A DNA stretch of 64,000 nucleotides from Dryomyza anilis (lineage: Eukaryota > Arthropoda > Insecta > Diptera > Dryomyzidae): the NCBI GenBank assembly GCA_951804985.1, contig OX638133.1, positions 10,436,501 to 10,500,500 of the forward strand, given 5' to 3'. Below, piece by piece: positions 1-11,738 of this stretch (position 1 is the stretch's first letter; each line of letters begins with the position of its first letter). The notes under the pieces are model-generated. The model was not told the origin of the DNA, searched no databases, and was given only the letters and a program-made list of their open reading frames with translations. A program made the position numbers and the translations under genes.

Positions 1-128
1 GTTATTTGAATTATTTCGGTTTTAAACGTGAAACAGTTTTAAACGGATTGTTTAATTTACGTTTCCCACTTTACCCCAGAAAATGTTTCCCATTTTACCC
101 CAATATCGCAATTTATTTCAAAATATAT

Positions 129-472
129 AAAGGGTTTTCCAACAGGGACGCTACAAAAGTAGAGCGACACGGACAGCAAACGACGTCATATTTCTTGCCG
201 CTCTTTTGACATTTCTCTTCAGTAAGGTTTGCCATTTCATGATGGAAAGATATACGAATTCGAATTTCGGTAGTAAATTTTAATAATTTCGACTCACTGT
301 TGGCTCGTATATCTTTTCATCAAGAAATGGCAAACCTTACTGAAGAGAAATGTCAAAATAGCGGCTAGAAATATGGCGTCGTTTGCTGTCCCTGTCGCTC
401 TACTTTTGTAGCGTCCCTGTTGAAAAACCCTTGAAAAAAACTTTTGTAGCGCTCTTATTGAAAAACTCTTTA
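129..472. mobile_element. Hairpin MITE, CGCTACAAAAG family, copy 1
   Basis: The copy is an almost complete palindrome. The left arm reads GGGTTTTCCAACAGGGACGC then CTACAAAAGTAGAGCGACA, and the right arm carries the reverse complement, with a short AT-rich centre near 270-300. It has no coding capacity. Related copies lie at 6073-6227, 9577-9918, 56918-57262 and 58715-58948, with a scrap at 46238-46276. Ends read TAAAGGG...CCCTTTA or close variants, so the target duplication cannot be separated from the terminal repeat here. I infer a foldback-type non-autonomous DNA element. Confidence 0.8.
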
Positions 473-1075
473 CAACATTCGATCTTTTTAAACATACTTT
501 CCTAATTAACAAAGACAAAAATTCACAGTTTTTGACAGCACTTTAAATCCCATCAAACCCCTTTTTTTAAACTTGTTCTCGGTGGATGAAAAAGTTAATG
601 TCATATTAAAAGCACTTGACAATTTATTTTTATTTTTCTAAGTTCAACATTGCAATTCCCCTAATATTTATATTCAGTTATGAAAATAATAGGGTCACAA
701 ACTTTTTACACTTATTGTAAACTTGTTTGATCATTTTATCATTGTCAATATGTATTAATAAAAAAAAAAAAAATTGCGAACACATCAAAAATAAACTGAG
801 TTTGGTACAACCTCTTAAACAGAACAAACAGTATTGAAATCTCCATTTAAAAATATGGACTAAAAGCAACTTTAATACAAAAACCGAAATCAAAACCGAA
901 ACCGGAACAAGAAAACACAAAACGTTATTCTTTTAGGTTTCAAACCTTAAAAAGAACCTATATTTTTCTTTTTAGTCTACTGCAGGTTCCAGAAAATTAT
1001 AAATGTATCCAACCTTATATAACAGTACAGTAAAAAAAAATAGTTTTGCAGAATTCTTTACAAACTTCAAGAATA
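473..1075. other. AT-rich intergenic DNA
   Basis: No gene, splice-like structure or clear repeat is visible. A short A-rich run with a degenerate AAACCGAA repeat lies at about 880-915. Open frames here are short and composition-driven. Confidence 0.6.
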
Positions 1076-1119
1076 AACCAGTTGGTAAGGTTAGATCACA
1101 TGGGAAATTTTAAAGTAGG
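1076..1119 (-). repeat. Isolated mini-me 3' terminus, inverted relative to the copy at 2607
   Basis: The stretch AACCAGTTGGTAAGGTTAGA followed by TCACATGGGAAATTTTAAAG matches, in reverse complement, the terminal 45-50 bases of the element ending at 3328. The match continues into GTAGGAATATTTT on both sides. Only the end is present here; 1120-1663 is unique AT-rich DNA with no gene. Confidence 0.75.
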
Positions 1120-1663
1120 AATATTTTCTAGTAGGTGTTATTGTGAATAATTGTCAATTTTAATAAGTAAATTATATAACGTTCAGTTATTAACGTTATC
1201 CAACACTTATTTAACTGACATAAAATTCGCAATATCTAGTGTGACATATAAATATTTAAATTTTCTAACATTATGATAATGCACAAATCAAGCATTTCTA
1301 GATTCTAGACAATAAGTAATTTCATTATAATATCCGTCTATAGCTATTAAGAACCGTTATAGTTTTTATTATATTTTGTGAAAGCAAATATTATATCTAT
1401 TGTGTTTTTGTAGCTTATCATGTTTATATATTTAAAATCTTCTAAGAATCTTATTTTATTATTTCAATTCTATAGATATGTCGTGAGTTCATAGTTATTT
1501 TGTATTTCATTTTAATTTTTTTCATGTGTTCCAAATATTATTAAGTAGTTGAGTTAGTTTTAGGTAATCATTTACAAAATATTGGTAACAATTTAAAAAA
1601 TTGTATAATAAATATCCTGGAAATAATTGCAATTTTGTAATCTAGAAAGAATTTCATTTCATT

Positions 1664-2352
1664 ATACCCTACACTAAGAGTGAAAGGGTATATTCAGTTT
1701 GGTACGCCGTTTAAAACACCCTGAAGAAAGCATCTCCGGTATGGAAAAGTATATATATTCTTGATCAGCATGACCTCCTGACTCGATATCCGGCGATGTC
1801 CGGCTGTCCGTCTGTCTGTCTGTCCTTCTGTCTGTCTGTCTGTCTGTCTGTTGAAATCACGATTACGGAAAAAGTAGAAGAGCTAGAGCAATGAAACTTT
1901 AGATTTAGATTACTTATATATCTAAGCTGTCTGAACAAGAAAATTGCCATCTATTGTGACCTGAGAACCGAACACTTATGTTCAAATACCTCATATAAAA
2001 TATACATCTACAGATCAATTTTACTGTATCCGTGCTTAGGTAAACTTTTTTGGTGAAATATATATTACATCATGCTGAAATACATGTAAATAATGTTTTC
2101 CTGTGAAACAAGTTGTGGTTCCCAAAAAAAAAATCGAAATTCGGTACACATTCCCATTTGTAAATATGGGTATCAAATGAATGGAAATTCTTCAGCGATG
2201 GAAAGTTTGTAGTTATTTTCAGGATTCGTATACCCTGGTAACCTATATATCAATTTGAATGGTAACCACACATATGTGTAGGGTGTTTATAGTCGGCTTA
2301 GACCGACTATAATTTTTATAATACTAACTATCATTAACGTTCCCAACTGGTT
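1664..2352 (+). mobile_element. mini-me/DINE-1-like non-autonomous element, copy 1
   Basis: It starts with a hairpin (ATACCCT...AGGGTAT), then AAGTATATATATTCTTGATC, the AGCATGACCTCC core and a (GTCT)n/(GTCC)n tract at about 1796-1850. An AT-rich body and the hairpin TAGTCGGCTTAGACCGACTA follow. The 3' end is shortened and jumps to TTCCCAACTGGTT. TA repeat, conserved core and GTCY repeat together are the published hallmark of mini-me elements in Diptera; assignment to the Helitron-related DINE-1 group is from that knowledge. Confidence 0.85.
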
Positions 2353-2606
2353 TTCTTTCATTGCATATTGGTTTCGGACAGGACATTCGTACGCTTAAAA
2401 CTTTAGAATCTCGAAGGAAAATTAATGAATTGGTTTTTTTTGTTAGTGCAAGTAGTACTTAAATAGTACTAAACATCTGCAAGAATTCTATATGGTAGAT
2501 CTAAAGATATAAATAAAATAGTGGGCGTTCCGGACGGGACTAAAACGGAAGTAAATATCGAGGTTCATATGGATATTCCAAAAAGTCTTTGGCGTACATT
2601 ATTTTT

Positions 2607-3328
2607 ATACCCTACACTAAGAGGGTATATTCAGTTTGTTACGCCGTTTGTAACACCCAGAAGTAAGCATCCCCGGCATGGAAAAGTATATATATTCTTG
2701 ATCAGCATAACGTGAGTGGATTTAGCGATATCCGTCTTTACGTCTGTCAGCCCGTCTGTCCCTCTGTCTGTCTGTTGAAATCACGATTACAGAAAAATTT
2801 GAAGATCAATGAAACTTCTAATTTAGATTACTTATATATCTAAGCTGTCTGAACAATAAAATTGGCATGATCGGACCTTAGTGACCTGCGAACCGACCAC
2901 TTATGTTCAAATACCTCATGAAGTTTACATCTACGGATGTATTTTACTTTATACGAGCTTAAGTGAACTTTTTTTTGCCAATTATATTTTGCCTTTATGC
3001 TCAAATATATGAAAATAATGTTTTCTCGGGAAGGGTTCTCGAAAAAAAAAATCGAAATTCGGTATACCTACCCATTTGTACATATGGGTATCAAATGAAA
3101 GGAAATCCCTCAGCGATTTCAAGTTTATAGGTATTTTCAGGATTTGTAAACCCTGGTGACCTGTTACTTTTTAAGTGGTCACCACACACATTATCACATA
3201 TGTGTAGGGTATTTATAGTCGGCTTAGACCGACTATAACTTACATAATTCTAACTAACTTAATCACACCAATCATCAAAATATTCCTACTTCAAAATTTT
3301 CCATGTGATCTAACCTTCCCAACTGGTT
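2607..3328 (+). mobile_element. mini-me/DINE-1-like element, copy 2 (full 3' end)
   Basis: It has the same order of parts as copy 1: ATACCC hairpin, TATATATATTCTTGATCAGC core, GTCT/GTCC run, and TAGTCGGCTTAGACCGACTA hairpin near 3218-3237. Here the 3' terminus is complete (CCATGTGATCTAACCTTCCC then AACTGGTT). It is tandem to copy 1 with a 254-base spacer. No coding capacity is visible. Confidence 0.85.
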
Positions 3329-4790
3329 GTAATTATGTTTATGCTTTAGAAATAAGTATTAATGTTAACTGAAAAAACATAAAATATTCATTTGTATCTG
3401 TATGTCTTTCAAATTATTTAATTTAGTTACTCAAAATACATGAAAAATTGGTAAATTTACATATTGCACAGTAACGTAACTTTATGAATATTTTTTTATA
3501 CGTTACCGTTAACATAGAAATTTATTTTCAGATATTTAGATTGAGATATTTAAGATTCCAAATCCATCGTTGTTTCAAAGATTTGAGCATTTTGAATTTT
3601 TCGGTCGTGGTTGACGTTTTTCTGGAAATGCCCATATGGGTATTTCCTGTTATATCGAAGAAAAATTAATAATTGTAAATTTACACTTTGTTTCTAGAAT
3701 TTATACTTTATGTATAATAAATCACAGTAAATCCGGACAAGACAAAATATGCAGTATAGAATTAATCACAACGATATTTTTTCTAAAAGTATTTTTTTTT
3801 TCGTACACATATTTTTTTTTATTATTTTGAGACAATGCACATTATTTTTGTATATGTACGCTTTGTTTCTAAACTTTGTAGAGTATTTCGTAATAAATCA
3901 CGTAATAATTCCGGTCGTTTCGTATGGAAATTTTCAATACAATATTTTGCTAAAAATAATTTTATATCTCTCATTATTATAATGATAATATAATAATCAC
4001 TTACTAAGAAATGAAAAGCCGAATTTCTTTTTTTTTTTACTATTTTTGAGAAAAAATTTTATATTTTTGTTTTGATAATTTCGAACTGTGCCTTTACTCA
4101 AAGTTCCGGACGGGGCAGATTTCCATGAGCTGTACAAAAATGTATAGAATTACTAGAAAATCAAAGTTAACATTTTTGAAAATGCCGAGGAAATTCTGTT
4201 TTAGAAACAGAGACTTTAAAAAATATTGTTAGTTTAATATGAAAATAAATGTATGGGACAATGGGACACCTCTATATAAAAATAAAAAATTGTCCGTTAT
4301 TTTAAATTCAATACTTAATTTCAGAGTTTATTGATGAATTTTAAAAAAGTAGTTAATGCATTTTAAAAGGTGAATAGTATTCGAGATATTCTTTTATTTA
4401 ATCAAAACGCATCATTCAAAAATTGTCAGTTATAGAATGATTTTTAAAACAAATTATCAAAATTTTTAATACGTAGTTGATAAAAATTGAGTCCGCAAAA
4501 CATTTGAGAAATGTATGAAAAAGAATTTAGTATAATTTAACACTTTTATTTCTAATAGAATACTTCGGGTAAATGTGCATTTCGGCGAACTATGAAAAGA
4601 CCCGGTTCTGGGAAATTTTGTAGGAGTAATGTTGCGGGTAGTATTTGAGCATTGGTCTTCCAAATTAATTTAGAATGTGTAAGATGAAATGCCGTATACA
4701 TTGTATGGGTTTTACAATCGAAAATCTCCAAAATGAAAGTTATTACTTATTTGATTAATGTAAGAAAGCCTAATCAATTAGTTTCAATTT
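3329..4790. other. AT-rich intergenic DNA
   Basis: No gene is supported. A weak direct repeat of about 65 bases (TTTGTTTCTA... with ...AATAAATCACRTAA) occurs near 3689 and again near 3862. The remaining open frames are short and low-complexity. Confidence 0.5.
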
Positions 4791-4845
4791 CGTCCGTCAA
4801 TCAACCTGAACATGTGAGTGGTGTTGGCAACAAGTTTGATGGAGG

Positions 4846-5112
4846 CCCGACCAACAGCAACAACAACAACAACATCGCGTATATCAAGTACGCGTCACAG
4901 CAGCAATTGTTGACCCAACAATTATTGCTGAGACCGCAATACTTGACACGCAGTTTTGATTGTTGTTGTTGACAACGTTGCTCTTGAAACTCATATTGCT
5001 CTCAAGTTGCTGTTTGGTTGTAAATGACGATTATGTCGTTGTCGTTAAGTCGCTGTCTATTGACGTAGAACTGTTGTTGTTATTGCTGCCGGCGCTGTCA
5101 AAACCGCGTAGT
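4846..5112. promoter_or_regulatory. Possible upstream control region of the 5.4 kb gene
   Basis: This block is more GC-balanced than its surroundings and carries short CAA/CAG runs on the left (about 4853-4930) and GTT/GTC runs on the right (about 4955-5095), so the two halves are partly complementary. It lies 0.3-0.6 kb upstream of a TATA-box gene and is not one of the repeat families in the window. A regulatory role is inferred from position and composition only. Confidence 0.3.
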
Positions 5113-5330
5113 TTCCCTTAACATTTTTTTTATGTCTCTGTTTTGTTCCCATCTCTCAGTCACACAACACACACACATTTCATATATTTTGCGTCTATTT
5201 TTTTTTTTGTTTTTTTGTGATTGTCATCATCATTATCACCAACAACGTAAACAACAGAAAACAAGATCATCATCGCTATTATTTTGCATAGAGTTTCGCC
5301 AAATTTCATTCAAATGATTTTCGAATTTCA

Positions 5331-5338
5331 TATAAAAG
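5331..5338 (+). promoter_or_regulatory. TATA box of the 5.4 kb gene
   Basis: TATAAAAG lies 92 bases upstream of the start codon. The expected start of transcription, about 30 bases on, falls near CCACAG at 5361-5366; a TCAGTT initiator-like word is at 5374. The leader is short and has no upstream ATG before 5430. Confidence 0.75.
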
Positions 5339-5429
5339 CTCAGTGTGTCAGCCACTTGAGCCACAGAACATTTTCAGTTAACATTCTAACAACACTCTCG
5401 GTTGATCCAGTCGTAAATAATACAAAACA

Positions 5430-5783
5430 ATGCGTTTCTTCACTTGCTGCCTGGTGCTGGCCGTTGTTGCCTTCGCTGCCGTCGCACACGCCTCACCCAT
5501 TGCCGATCAGGAAACTCAGGAAACACAGGAGGTCGTCTTGGTCAATCCCGAAGAGGCTGATGCCCTACTGGCGGTCGATGCGGCAGGACACGAAAATGAA
5601 TCGGAACGTGTAGCGCGTCAGTTCGGTTATGGCGGCGGCTATGGTGGATATCGCGGCGGTTATGGCGGTTACCGTGGTGGATATGGAGGTTACCGTGGTG
5701 GATACCGTGGCGGTTATGGCGGTTATGGTGGATATGGCGGTGGTTTCCGTTATGGCGGTTATCGTGGTGGATTCTACGGTTAA
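5430..5783 (+). CDS. Small secreted glycine/tyrosine-rich protein
   Basis: The 117-residue protein has a clear signal peptide (about 1-21, ending AHA before SPIADQ). An acidic pro-region follows (22-63, rich in E/D/Q, ending ERVAR) and then a Gly/Tyr/Arg tail of GGYGGYRGGYGG-type repeats ending GFYG. A natural cut is after Arg63, giving a mature product starting QFGYG; this is inferred. Context: TATA box upstream, start in CAAAACAATGC, AATAAA at 5914-5919, no intron. The layout fits insect cuticle or matrix proteins and also glycine-rich antimicrobial-type peptides, and the sequence alone does not decide. The gene at 35989-36498 shares the RQFGYG junction and the FYG end and is a likely relative. 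Confidence 0.85.
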   Translation: MRFFTCCLVLAVVAFAAVAHASPIADQETQETQEVVLVNPEEADALLAVDAAGHENESERVARQFGYGGGYGGYRGGYGGYRGGYGGYRGGYRGGYGGYGGYGGGFRYGGYRGGFYG

Positions 5784-6072
5784 ACGTTTTGCAACGAATC
5801 ACAACAAGATTAACAAAAACTAGCTTGCCCTCAAAATTCTCATAGTATTTATATTATTTATTTTAAATTATTATCAACGAGTATATTTTGGAACAAAAAA
5901 AATATAAATTTCGAATAAACAAAATTAAAAACAAAATCAAATGAAATATTTTGGTGCTTTATTAAATGGTGGAATAATGGGTTTACAAAATTTTGAAACT
6001 ATAAAACATTTTGAGACTATGTTAAATGCGATCAATAGAAAATTTTTAAAAGTGTAATTTTCGAAATTTCCA

Positions 6073-6227
6073 TCATGAAATGGCAAACCTTACTGAAGAG
6101 AAATGTCAAAAGAGCAGCAAGAAACATGGCATCGTTTGCTATCCCTGTCAGTCTACTTTTGTAGCGTCCCTGTTGAAAAACCCTAGAAAAAAAAACTTTT
6201 GTAGCGCTCTTATTGAAAAACCCTTTA
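6073..6227. mobile_element. Hairpin MITE, CGCTACAAAAG family, half copy
   Basis: Only the right arm is present, from CATGAAATGGCAAACCTTAC to the end CCCTTTA, including the GTAGCGTCCCTGTTGAAAAA segment. The left arm is missing, so this is a solo arm 3' of the 5.4 kb gene. Confidence 0.75.
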
Positions 6228-6660
6228 TAAGAATTATATATACGTAAATGTGTACATGGAGACCAATTTATGTTTGAAATTTGATGATATAAAAAATATT
6301 AAAAATGAAAAACACTAAAAAAATAAAAAATTTAGTTTAATGAATGAAATCATCAAATGAATACTGGTGTTTGTGAAATTTGTTTTTGTGTGTATCGATA
6401 AATATGTTTTCTCAATAATAAATTTATCAAAGTTCCAAAACTCCCAAAGTTTGCCTGCTACTATGTCACGTTTTAGAAAGACTAGTTCCAGACATATCAA
6501 ATTTGCCAAAACTAATTCATTTAAGTACTACCTAAAAAAATGGGCCATGTTCAGTCATTCGATCGAATTCCGATCATATAGATATTGTAAACAAACAGTT
6601 TTGAATTCGATTTCACAATATAAAAATTGTTTTCCAAACGAATAAAAATCGTTCAAATCA

Positions 6661-7468
6661 CACACAGAAAAAACAAAATTTTCAATATGATGAATTTATT
6701 CATAAATATTATGAATTTTCTCACCAACTACCAGATTCATCATATTGATACCACCGTTCATTAAATGACATATTAATGAGTTATATGTAAATTATATTAT
6801 ATGTAAATCATTATATATATGTAAAAAATATTCAATACAATGAATTTGAATTGTCATATTGATGAATTTGTTCATAATATTTTTTCAAAAAAAAAAAAAA
6901 TGTATAAAATAATTCGAAAAAAAAGTGTTGAAAATTTTTATTTAAAAAAAATAAGAGAAAAAAAATTATACGAAAAAAAAATGTTTTCAAAAAAAATATT
7001 TTTCAAAAATATATTTTTTATAAATATAACTTTTTATTAATAAAAAGTTGTAATTATAATAAATATATAATTAAACATTTTACTAATTTATTCATATCGA
7101 ACAAGCACTACACAAGAATTGAAACACAAGAACTACTTGAGAACTGAGAAGTTCGACAAAAAATTAACGAAAAAAAAACAACATTTTGATAGAAATTTGG
7201 TTTAATGAACAGCGTTCTTCAATATGATGAACATATATGTTGTATTTTATATTTTGGTTCATTAATATGATGAAACGTATTCTTCACATACAGTTCATCA
7301 TAATGAAGAACACTTTTTCGACAGTTACCAAGAGTCCATCATATTTAGGATCGCATTCATAACATTGATGTCGTTAGTCATTAATATTATGAATGGCTCT
7401 TCAATACAATGAATCATGGTTTGAAGAACGGAATACATCAATATGATGTAATTTTTTTTTCTGTGTAG
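6661..7468. mobile_element. Hairpin MITE, CACAGAAAAAA family, copy 1
   Basis: Ends are CACACAGAAAAAA at left and TTTTTTTTCTGTGTAG at right. Both subterminal regions are built from short alternating words such as TTCATCATATTGA and TCAATATGATGAA. The centre (6880-7070) is extreme A/T low complexity with TTTTTATTAATAAAAAG. Relatives are at 12608-13170, 14892-15698, 20640-21090 and 61114-62720. Open frames inside are products of the AT-rich centre. Confidence 0.8.
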
Positions 7469-7900
7469 TAAAAGGATTAAATTTATTTAAAAATTTAATT
7501 TTTCTACTGAGACATCAAATTCAAAAACATTTATTATCAAATTCCGAATAAATGAAAAATAGATAAATTAAAAAAAAAATACTAAAAAATATTTTTTTTT
7601 ATGCAGTTTAAACAAAGTTGTAAAGCCTAAACTGTCTATATTGGTTTTAGATATAGATTTATTGATTTTTCAATTTTTTTAAATTTTATAACGTTTACAG
7701 TTTCGATTTCGGTTTCTCTTTTAAAAATAAAATAGTTTAAAGGGTATTTCAGTATCCGTTAATAATTCAATTCTTAGTTAAATAATAGAACAAATACGCA
7801 TTGCAGCAAAAGCCCACTTTTTTTTTAGTGCCAGATATTTGACACTTTTTTTAGAGTCCTTGAGAAACCTGACGAAATTTCATCCAACATACTTATGTCC
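7469..7900. other. AT-rich intergenic DNA
   Basis: No gene or clear repeat is seen. A degenerate AGTGCCAGATATTTGACACT-like dyad is near 7830-7850. Confidence 0.4.
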
Positions 7901-8893
7901 TATCACGTCAGGTTTACGAGATATATGACCATAAAGGTCATAAAGTAACCGCAATATTACCGTTGATTTATTGAGAAATCTGTAGTAGTTATAAATTGGT
8001 TGTCTGAGAACCAAATGTAGACACTATCCAAGGCTTCATATCTGTAGTACATATTAAATTTCTATCTCGTTCTTTTAATACCTATATTATTTATTTTCAA
8101 AGGATCAATCTACATAATCGACTAATTTCATATTAAGGAGTTGCATGTATCATATTGTCCATGAAAAAAATATACAGCATAAAAAAACATAAAAAGTGGA
8201 AAACATGTTAAAGCCATACGAGCTATAGTTTCTCTAATACGGAGGACTGCAAAGTATTTTTTTATTTTATATGAAACCGCAAAATACTGATGTTTTTCGT
8301 AGCTTAAAATCGAATGATCCTTTAGCGGTGCCAAGGATTTGGCTTTATTTTTAATATCCTGAATGTGTCCAAAATTTTATCATACCACAAAATAATGTTC
8401 TATCACGTCAGGATTTCGTGGTATTGACCCCCAAATATCTGGTAAATCCTTAATTTTCATAGTAACATTTCTTGAAAACGGTATTAGATACAGATTTCTT
8501 GACTGAAAATCAGGCATTCTTTTCTGTAGTACATTTTAATTTTCTATCTCGTCCTTAAAGCATCAATATTAAGGAGTTTTCAAAAAATCTCTGCAGTTAA
8601 TTGGCCAAATTTATACGAAGAATTAATAAATGTATCATTATGTCTGTAGGAAAAATATTAAGCACATCAAAACTGTAAACATTGTCATGGAAGTCAAAGC
8701 ATGCGAGTCATGGTTTCTATTATATTAAGCACTGAATGTATATTTTTCAAATTTTCATAAGTACAAAAAGTAAAACGATTCGTTGTATTGGAATAGATAT
8801 CTGTTTAATGGTTCCAGAGATTTGGCTTCATTTTAAATATCATTATTGTGTCAAGTAAATTTATGTACTGTAAACTTGTGACGTATTACGTCA
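7901..8893. repeat. Two diverged tandem units of about 490 bp
   Basis: The word TATCACGTCAGG (or TATTACGTCAGG) recurs at 7901, 8401 and 8884, so it bounds two units of 500 and 483 bases. Both units contain, in order, CTGTAGTACAT, TTCTATCTCGT, ATTAAGGAGTT, a TGTATCAT word and a GATTTGGCTT word. The second unit also holds an inverted pair, CGATTCGTTGTATTGGAA near 8774-8791 against CCAATACAACGAATCG near 8899. No protein is encoded. Confidence 0.65.
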
Positions 8894-9576
8894 GGATTTC
8901 CAATACAACGAATCGGTTTTAATTTTAAAAATACACATTCAGTGCTCTTTTGCTATTAAGTGGTTTAAATTGAATGGGACTCGTGCTTTTCTATACATTT
9001 TTGAATTCAAGTTTTTACATGTTTTCTAACTATTTTCAGACTAAAAAGTGATTTGCAAAAACAAAATGAAATGAATTATAAATCTAGTTTGACGTAATAT
9101 AAACACTTTTATTTAATTATGAAAATCAAAGATGTTATGCAAAACATAATAAAATTTACACTTTTTGTATTTGACTGGTATTAATTTTGGTCAGAGCCAT
9201 CCGAATTTTTGTGGGTGTATTGCTAAATATTAGATAGACTATTCTTAATGAATTACACAAGAATACATTGCAAAATATTATACAACATATTCTCAATGAA
9301 TTATAAAAGAATTCAGATCGAAAACACAACGTGATTGTTGATTCGGCAAGATCAAAAAATTGAGTATGATGTCTGGTTTAGAATCTTGAATTGGAAAATC
9401 ATCATATTTTATCCATAATTTCATCGTATTGACAACATTAGAGAGTTTTATTTGTTTTTTTTTAGCAAAGTTAAAGAATTGATTTTATCCATTTTAGCGC
9501 AAAAGCTCTTTGATTGATGTTTGCTTTTGTGTTACAGATAAAATCACAAATTATTCAATAAGTTAAACTGTAATTG
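8894..9576. repeat. Fragments of the 23.4 kb foldback family in AT-rich DNA
   Basis: AGTGATTTGCAAAAACAAA with the following ACTTTTATTTAATTATGAAA and ATCAAAGATGTTATGCAA (about 9048-9145) match the right arm of the element at 23388-24441. A second piece near 9355-9410 (TTGAGTATGATGTCTGG, GAAAATCATCAT) resembles its end. No gene is seen. Confidence 0.55.
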
Positions 9577-9918
9577 TAAAGGATTTTTCAATAAGAGCGC
9601 TACAAAAGTTTTTTTCAAGGATTTTTCAACAGGGACGCTACAAAAGTAGAGCGACAGGGATAGCAAACGATGCCATATTTCTTGCTACTCTTTTGACATT
9701 CTCTTCACTAAGGTTTGCCATTTTATGATGGAAAGATATACGAACCAACAAGGAGTCGACATTATTAAAATTTACTACCGAAATTCGAATTCGTATATCT
9801 TTCCACCATGAAATGGCAAACCTTACTGAAGAGAAATATCAAAAGAGCGGCAAGAAATATGGCGTCGTTTGCTGTCCCTGTCGCTCTACTTTTGTAGCGT
9901 CCCTGTTAAAAAACCCTA
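9577..9918. mobile_element. Hairpin MITE, CGCTACAAAAG family, copy 3
   Basis: The left end shows the doubled terminus (TTTTTCAATAAGAGCGCTAC, then TTTTTCAACAGGGACGCTAC). The palindromic arms carry TTTGCCATTTTATGATGGAA and CCACCATGAAATGGCAAACC. The centre at 9740-9790 is the unpaired loop. It is non-coding. Confidence 0.8.
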
Positions 9919-10106
9919 TATATACACCAAATTTCAAATCTCATTTTAAAACTAAAAAAAAATATTAAATTTTTATTTTATTTAATTTTTATAATCTTTT
10001 TGGAAAAGCAAAATATTAAAAAAAATATATATATATTTTCTTATTATGTTTTTTTATAATTTAATTCGATTTAATATTTAGTTGAAAAAAAAACACGGAA
10101 ATACAA

Positions 10107-10184
10107 AAGACTTAAGCTGCGAACTCGTTCGCAGAGTTCAACAGTCGTCTGGCATGCTTTGAACTACGTTCGTGTCTTAAGTCT
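10107..10184. other. Dyad-symmetric GC-richer block
   Basis: AAGACTTAAG at 10107-10116 and CTTAAGTCTT at 10175-10184 are perfect inverted repeats. Nested inside are CGAAC/GTTCG and GTTCAA/TTGAAC pairs, and the left arm alone contains the palindrome GCGAACTCGTTCGC. It is not shared with the other repeats here. It could be a regulatory site, a transcript hairpin or a small transposon remnant. Confidence 0.5.
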
Positions 10185-11738
10185 TGCGTGCTACTATCAT
10201 TCAAGTGCAGAAATCATTTAGTAAATTAAATAATTAAGCGAAATCATTAAAATGTACTTTTATTCAGAAAATTATAAACTATTTCACATTCAACAATATA
10301 ATAAAAAAAATCAAAGAACAGCATATAAAACATTGAATCTACTTGCCGTGCAATCAAATCTTTTATATATTTTTACTTTTGAACAATTTCCTTATATCAC
10401 TAATAACACTATGATTAAATCAAATAATTATGTTTCATGATGATTGGCAAAAGTTCAGAATGGTTTTTTTCCAGAACATTAAAAATGTATTTACATTAGT
10501 CAGCAGTCTGCAAACAAAACCGAAATAAAATATAAAAAACCGGTGAATATATTGCGGTTTATTACGCATCATATTATGGTCAACAATAGCAAAAACGAAA
10601 CAAACAAAATAAAACTAGTAGAACAAAATTAAAAACTGCTTAATAGGTGTGGCAAAAGATTGCTCACAATAGTAGTTGAATGAAATAAAAAATTGCCAGC
10701 AATAAATCGTTAAATAGTGTGAAAAATCGTGTGACAATAGTTGAATTTTAAGGTAAAGAAATTTAAATTTAAATTATTGTCTCATTTATTTTTCATTTAT
10801 AGGCGCTATTTGTTATTTGCTATGACCTAAAATGACGTAGTTTAATATGTGCTCAAGAATTGGTGATTTTTCTGAAAAAATGATAAATCATTTGTGTTTC
10901 TTTGTAAAAAGACAAAACAAAATAAATTTCAACTACTTATTACATTAGTCAGCGCATATTTGTGGAAAAGTTGTGAAATTTTTTGTAATAATTTATTTTT
11001 AATAAATAGTTTTAAATGGAAAAATAACAGAGTGTGCTTCAATCGATTCTCCTAAATTGCGTTTAAACAATTGTCGATAATTAACAGATTCGAATGGAAA
11101 AATAATAGAGTAGCTACGCAATTGATATATCGTCAATTCAGATATAAAATTTACCAACTACATTTCAAAATAATTACAGGTTTTGCGAAAATCATCATAT
11201 CATATAATCGACAATTCCTGATTGACGTAGTCTATATTATCATCAATTTATGAGAACATGTTAGACTTTCAAATGACATTTCAAATTTTTAAATTCATCT
11301 ACTATTTCTTATTTTTTTAATATATTCATCAACTAGAAAGAACTGTTTTTAGAGACATTTTATTTATTCCACCAATGACAATATATTTAATATCACTAAA
11401 CAATTGTTTACATTAAGTGATAATAAAAACAAGACAAATTTAAAGAACTTGCTTTTGTTTTTGTCAAAATAACCGGCATGCTTTCATCATTTCTATTAGC
11501 TAATAAATCTCAATTAAAACAAGTAAAACGATAAAATAAATACTAAAAAATAATAATAATTTTATAACGTTTACACTTGCCATGTATTATTTAATTTAGT
11601 TTTTTTTTTTGTTGAGAAATTTAAAAACAGCATTTGCTAAAATTTTCTCCTTTCATTAAAACATCACATACATTTAGGCTGCAAGGTAAACACCCTGTTA
11701 TTTTTATATTTCTAATTGCATACCCGTTTTACTATCTA
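10185..11738. other. AT-rich DNA, possible untranslated exon at its left end
   Basis: A donor-like AAG/GTAAAG lies at 10751-10759 downstream of the dyad block, which would suit an untranslated first exon, but no acceptor or coding exon can be tied to it. The rest is AT-rich with random short frames. Confidence 0.25.

Noticed and set aside
1796..1850. GTCT/GACA arrays considered as CRISPR-like direct repeats
   Set aside because: Simple tetranucleotide runs inside mini-me elements in a eukaryotic genome; no spacers.
4733..4972. 79-codon frame with an N/Q-rich middle
   Set aside because: Driven by CAA/CAG trinucleotides in a control-like region; no signal peptide, poly(A) signal or domain.
10252..10440. 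62-codon frame after the dyad block at 10.1 kb
   Set aside because: Y/N/K/F-rich with no features, and the position would need an unspliced leader; it is kept only as a possible untranslated exon region.
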